DNA from: an uncultured Eubacteriales bacterium
GTDB taxonomy: Bacteria > Bacillota_A > Clostridia > Christensenellales > Aristaeellaceae
Assembly: GCA_944333375.1 (NCBI GenBank)
Contig: CALVKX010000064.1
Location: forward strand, 1-9,878
Reading direction: 5' to 3'
Length of the DNA stretch: 9,878 nucleotides
Position numbers and translations under genes: made by a program. The notes under the pieces are model-generated. The model saw only the letters and a list, made by a program, of their open reading frames with translations, did not search any database and was not told where the DNA came from. Positions within the stretch are counted from its first letter, which is position 1. Each line of letters starts with the position of its first letter. This document shows positions 8,825 through 9,878 of this stretch, one piece after another.

Positions 8825-8847
8825 GCGTTCCCGCCCGAATTGTCAGA
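8818..8847. repeat. TTGTCA direct repeat over the export promoter -35
   Basis: TTGTCA occurs at 8818-8823 and again at 8840-8845, 22 bases apart, about two helical turns. The first copy overlaps the -35 element. It could be a pair of operator half-sites; no regulator gene is present nearby, and chance is plausible for so short a repeat. Confidence 0.25.
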
Positions 8848-8899
8848 AAACCGCACCGATTTTACAGTTTCGCCATAAGTGATGAAGCCTATCCGGAGC

Positions 8900-8935
8900 A
8901 AAAAACGCGCCGGCGGAAGAAAGCCTGCCGGCGCG
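8900..8935 (-). terminator. Intrinsic terminator of the HD-domain gene
   Basis: A 9-base GC-rich perfect inverted repeat (CGCGCCGGC at 8906-8914, GCCGGCGCG at 8927-8935), extended by a G-T and a G-C pair, is followed on the minus strand by six T residues (8900-8905). It lies 33 bases after the HD gene stop and insulates the export operon from it. Confidence 0.9.
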
Positions 8936-8968
8936 CCGAAACGGCCAAAAGCCCTGTGAAAAAGGGGA

Positions 8969-9550
8969 TCAGTCCGCCATCTCCCGGCGGATGCTGTCCT
9001 CGCAGCTCTGCATGGCGCGCAGCGTGCGGTCCATGAGTTCCGTCAGATCCCAGCCCAGACGCTCCGCGCCCTGGGCGATCACGTCCCGGGAGCAGCCGGC
9101 GGCGAATTTCTTATCTTTGAACTTCTTTTTGACGCTGCTGACCTCCATGTCCATCACGCTCCTGCTGGGGCGCATCAGGGCCGCCGCGCCGATGAGGCCG
9201 GTGAGCTCGTCGGCGGCAAAGAGCACCTTCTCCATCTCGTGCACGGGCTCCACATCGGAGCACAGGCCGTAGGCGTGCGAGCAGATGGAGCGGATCATGT
9301 CCTCGCCCACGCCAGCCGCGCGCAAAAGCTCCGGGGCCTTTTTGCAATGCTCCTCGGGCCAGCCTTCAAAATCGATGTCGTGCAAAAGCCCGACCGTCGC
9401 CCAGTAGTCGGCGTCGTCGCCGTAGCCCAGCTCGCCGGCGTACCAGCGCATCACGCCCTCCACCGTCAGCGCGTGCTGGATGTGGAAGGGTTCCTTATTA
9501 TAGGTCTTGAGCAGCGAAAGGGCCTGCTCGCGGGTCAGGTTGCTAAGCAT
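8969..9550 (-). CDS. HD-domain phosphohydrolase
   Basis: A 193-residue cytoplasmic protein of the HD metal-dependent phosphohydrolase superfamily. Putative metal ligands are H26 (HIQHALTVEG), the H57-D58 doublet in LLHDIDFE, H92 in ICSHAYG and D114 in FAADELTG, the usual H...HD...H...D order. A basic stretch VKKKFKDKKFA lies in the C-terminal half. No fused regulatory domain is present. Superfamily members cleave phosphate esters of nucleotides or cyclic nucleotides, but nothing here identifies the substrate. ATG 9550 follows AAGGAGGAA on the minus strand; an open frame upstream to 9670 has no matching start signal and would cover the promoter. It is a single-gene unit with its own promoter and terminator, divergent from cysK. 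Confidence 0.88.
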   Translation of the reverse strand: MLSNLTREQALSLLKTYNKEPFHIQHALTVEGVMRWYAGELGYGDDADYWATVGLLHDIDFEGWPEEHCKKAPELLRAAGVGEDMIRSICSHAYGLCSDVEPVHEMEKVLFAADELTGLIGAAALMRPSRSVMDMEVSSVKKKFKDKKFAAGCSRDVIAQGAERLGWDLTELMDRTLRAMQSCEDSIRREMAD

Positions 9551-9581
9551 GCTTGATTCCTCCTTGGCATCGTTTGCGGCT

Positions 9582-9610
9582 ATCATACCACCCGCGCCCG
9601 GACCTTTCAA
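9582..9610 (-). promoter_or_regulatory. Sigma-A promoter of the HD-domain gene
   Basis: On the minus strand, -35 TTGAAA (9605-9610) and -10 TATGAT (9582-9587) are separated by exactly 17 bases. It lies inside the in-frame upstream extension of the HD gene, which supports the shorter coding region starting at 9550. Confidence 0.8.
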
Positions 9611-9629
9611 GCTTTTTTCGCGCGGCGGC

Positions 9630-9658
9630 TTGACAAGCGCCTCCCGTGCGCCTATCAT
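9630..9658 (+). promoter_or_regulatory. Sigma-A promoter of cysK
   Basis: -35 TTGACA (9630-9635) and -10 TATCAT (9653-9658) are 17 bases apart. The expected leader is only about 23 bases, which leaves no room for a T-box or riboswitch. Control, if any, must act at the promoter. Confidence 0.82.
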
Positions 9659-9687
9659 CCTAATCATCACGCAAGGAGGCGTTTGTC

Positions 9688-9878
9688 ATGAAGATGTACC
9701 GCAGCCTGACCGAGCTCATCGGACACACCCCGCTGCTGGAGCTCTCCGGCTATTGCCGCGCCAACGGCCTGGACGCGGTGATCGCCGCCAAGCTGGAGGC
9801 CTTCAATCCCGCCGGGAGCGTCAAGGACCGCACCGCCTGCGCCATGCTGGACGCGGCGGAGGAGAGCGGCGCGCTCAG
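9688..9878 (+). CDS. cysK: Cysteine synthase A (O-acetylserine sulfhydrylase), N-terminal part
   Basis: PLP-dependent enzyme that makes L-cysteine from O-acetylserine and sulfide. The first 63 codons are visible, out of about 300 usual for the family; the rest is beyond the window. The opening LTELIGHTPLLEL (7-19) is the family N-terminus, and K46 in NPAGSVKDR is the lysine that binds PLP. ATG 9688 follows AAGGAGG (9673-9679) with an 8-base spacer. A cystathionine beta-synthase-like member of the same fold cannot be excluded from the N-terminus alone. The gene is divergent from the HD-domain gene, with the two promoters almost back to back. Confidence 0.92.
   Translation, partial: MKMYRSLTELIGHTPLLELSGYCRANGLDAVIAAKLEAFNPAGSVKDRTACAMLDAAEESGAL

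Overview
This window is an ordinary chromosomal segment of a GC-rich member of the Firmicutes, most likely Clostridia. The basis is strong AGGAGG-type ribosome binding sites before nearly every gene, sigma-A type promoters, a MacB-like ABC operon with TolC-independent-looking adaptors, and a clostridial-style 455-residue citrate synthase. No genus can be fixed from the sequence. There are no tRNA or rRNA genes, CRISPR arrays, insertion sequences or phage genes.

Layout. (1) Bases 1-935, minus strand: N-terminal half of uvrB (nucleotide excision repair), cut by the window edge. (2) Bases 936-1249: divergent intergenic region with the uvrB promoter, an imperfect direct repeat and a possible 23-codon leader ORF. 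(3) Bases 1250-2509, plus: murA, the first committed enzyme of peptidoglycan synthesis, probably starting at GTG. (4) Bases 2670-3329, plus: a stand-alone left-handed beta-helix protein resembling the acetyltransferase half of GlmU, without the pyrophosphorylase half. A hairpin separates it from murA. (5) A strong hairpin at 3390-3423 closes this gene and the convergent gltA. (6) Bases 3438-4805, minus: citrate synthase with its own promoter and a hairpin at the start of its leader. (7) Bases 4921-8759, minus: a four-gene MacAB-like export operon in the order membrane-anchored adaptor, ABC ATPase, FtsX/MacB permease, secreted-type second adaptor, driven by a near-perfect sigma-A promoter. (8) Bases 8969-9550, minus: an HD-domain phosphohydrolase with its own promoter and terminator. 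(9) From 9688, plus: the start of a cysteine synthase gene, divergent from the HD gene.

Functionally these are mostly unrelated housekeeping units. MurA and the beta-helix protein may both touch UDP-amino-sugar metabolism. The four export genes clearly work together: the ATPase and permease form the ABC pump and the two adaptors would act on the outer face of the membrane. I see no convincing undescribed defence or mobile system. The points most worth a second look are the two unlike, hairpin-less adaptors around one ABC pump, the GlmU-like orphan beta-helix protein beside murA, the small leader ORF overlapping the murA start, and the gltA leader hairpin.
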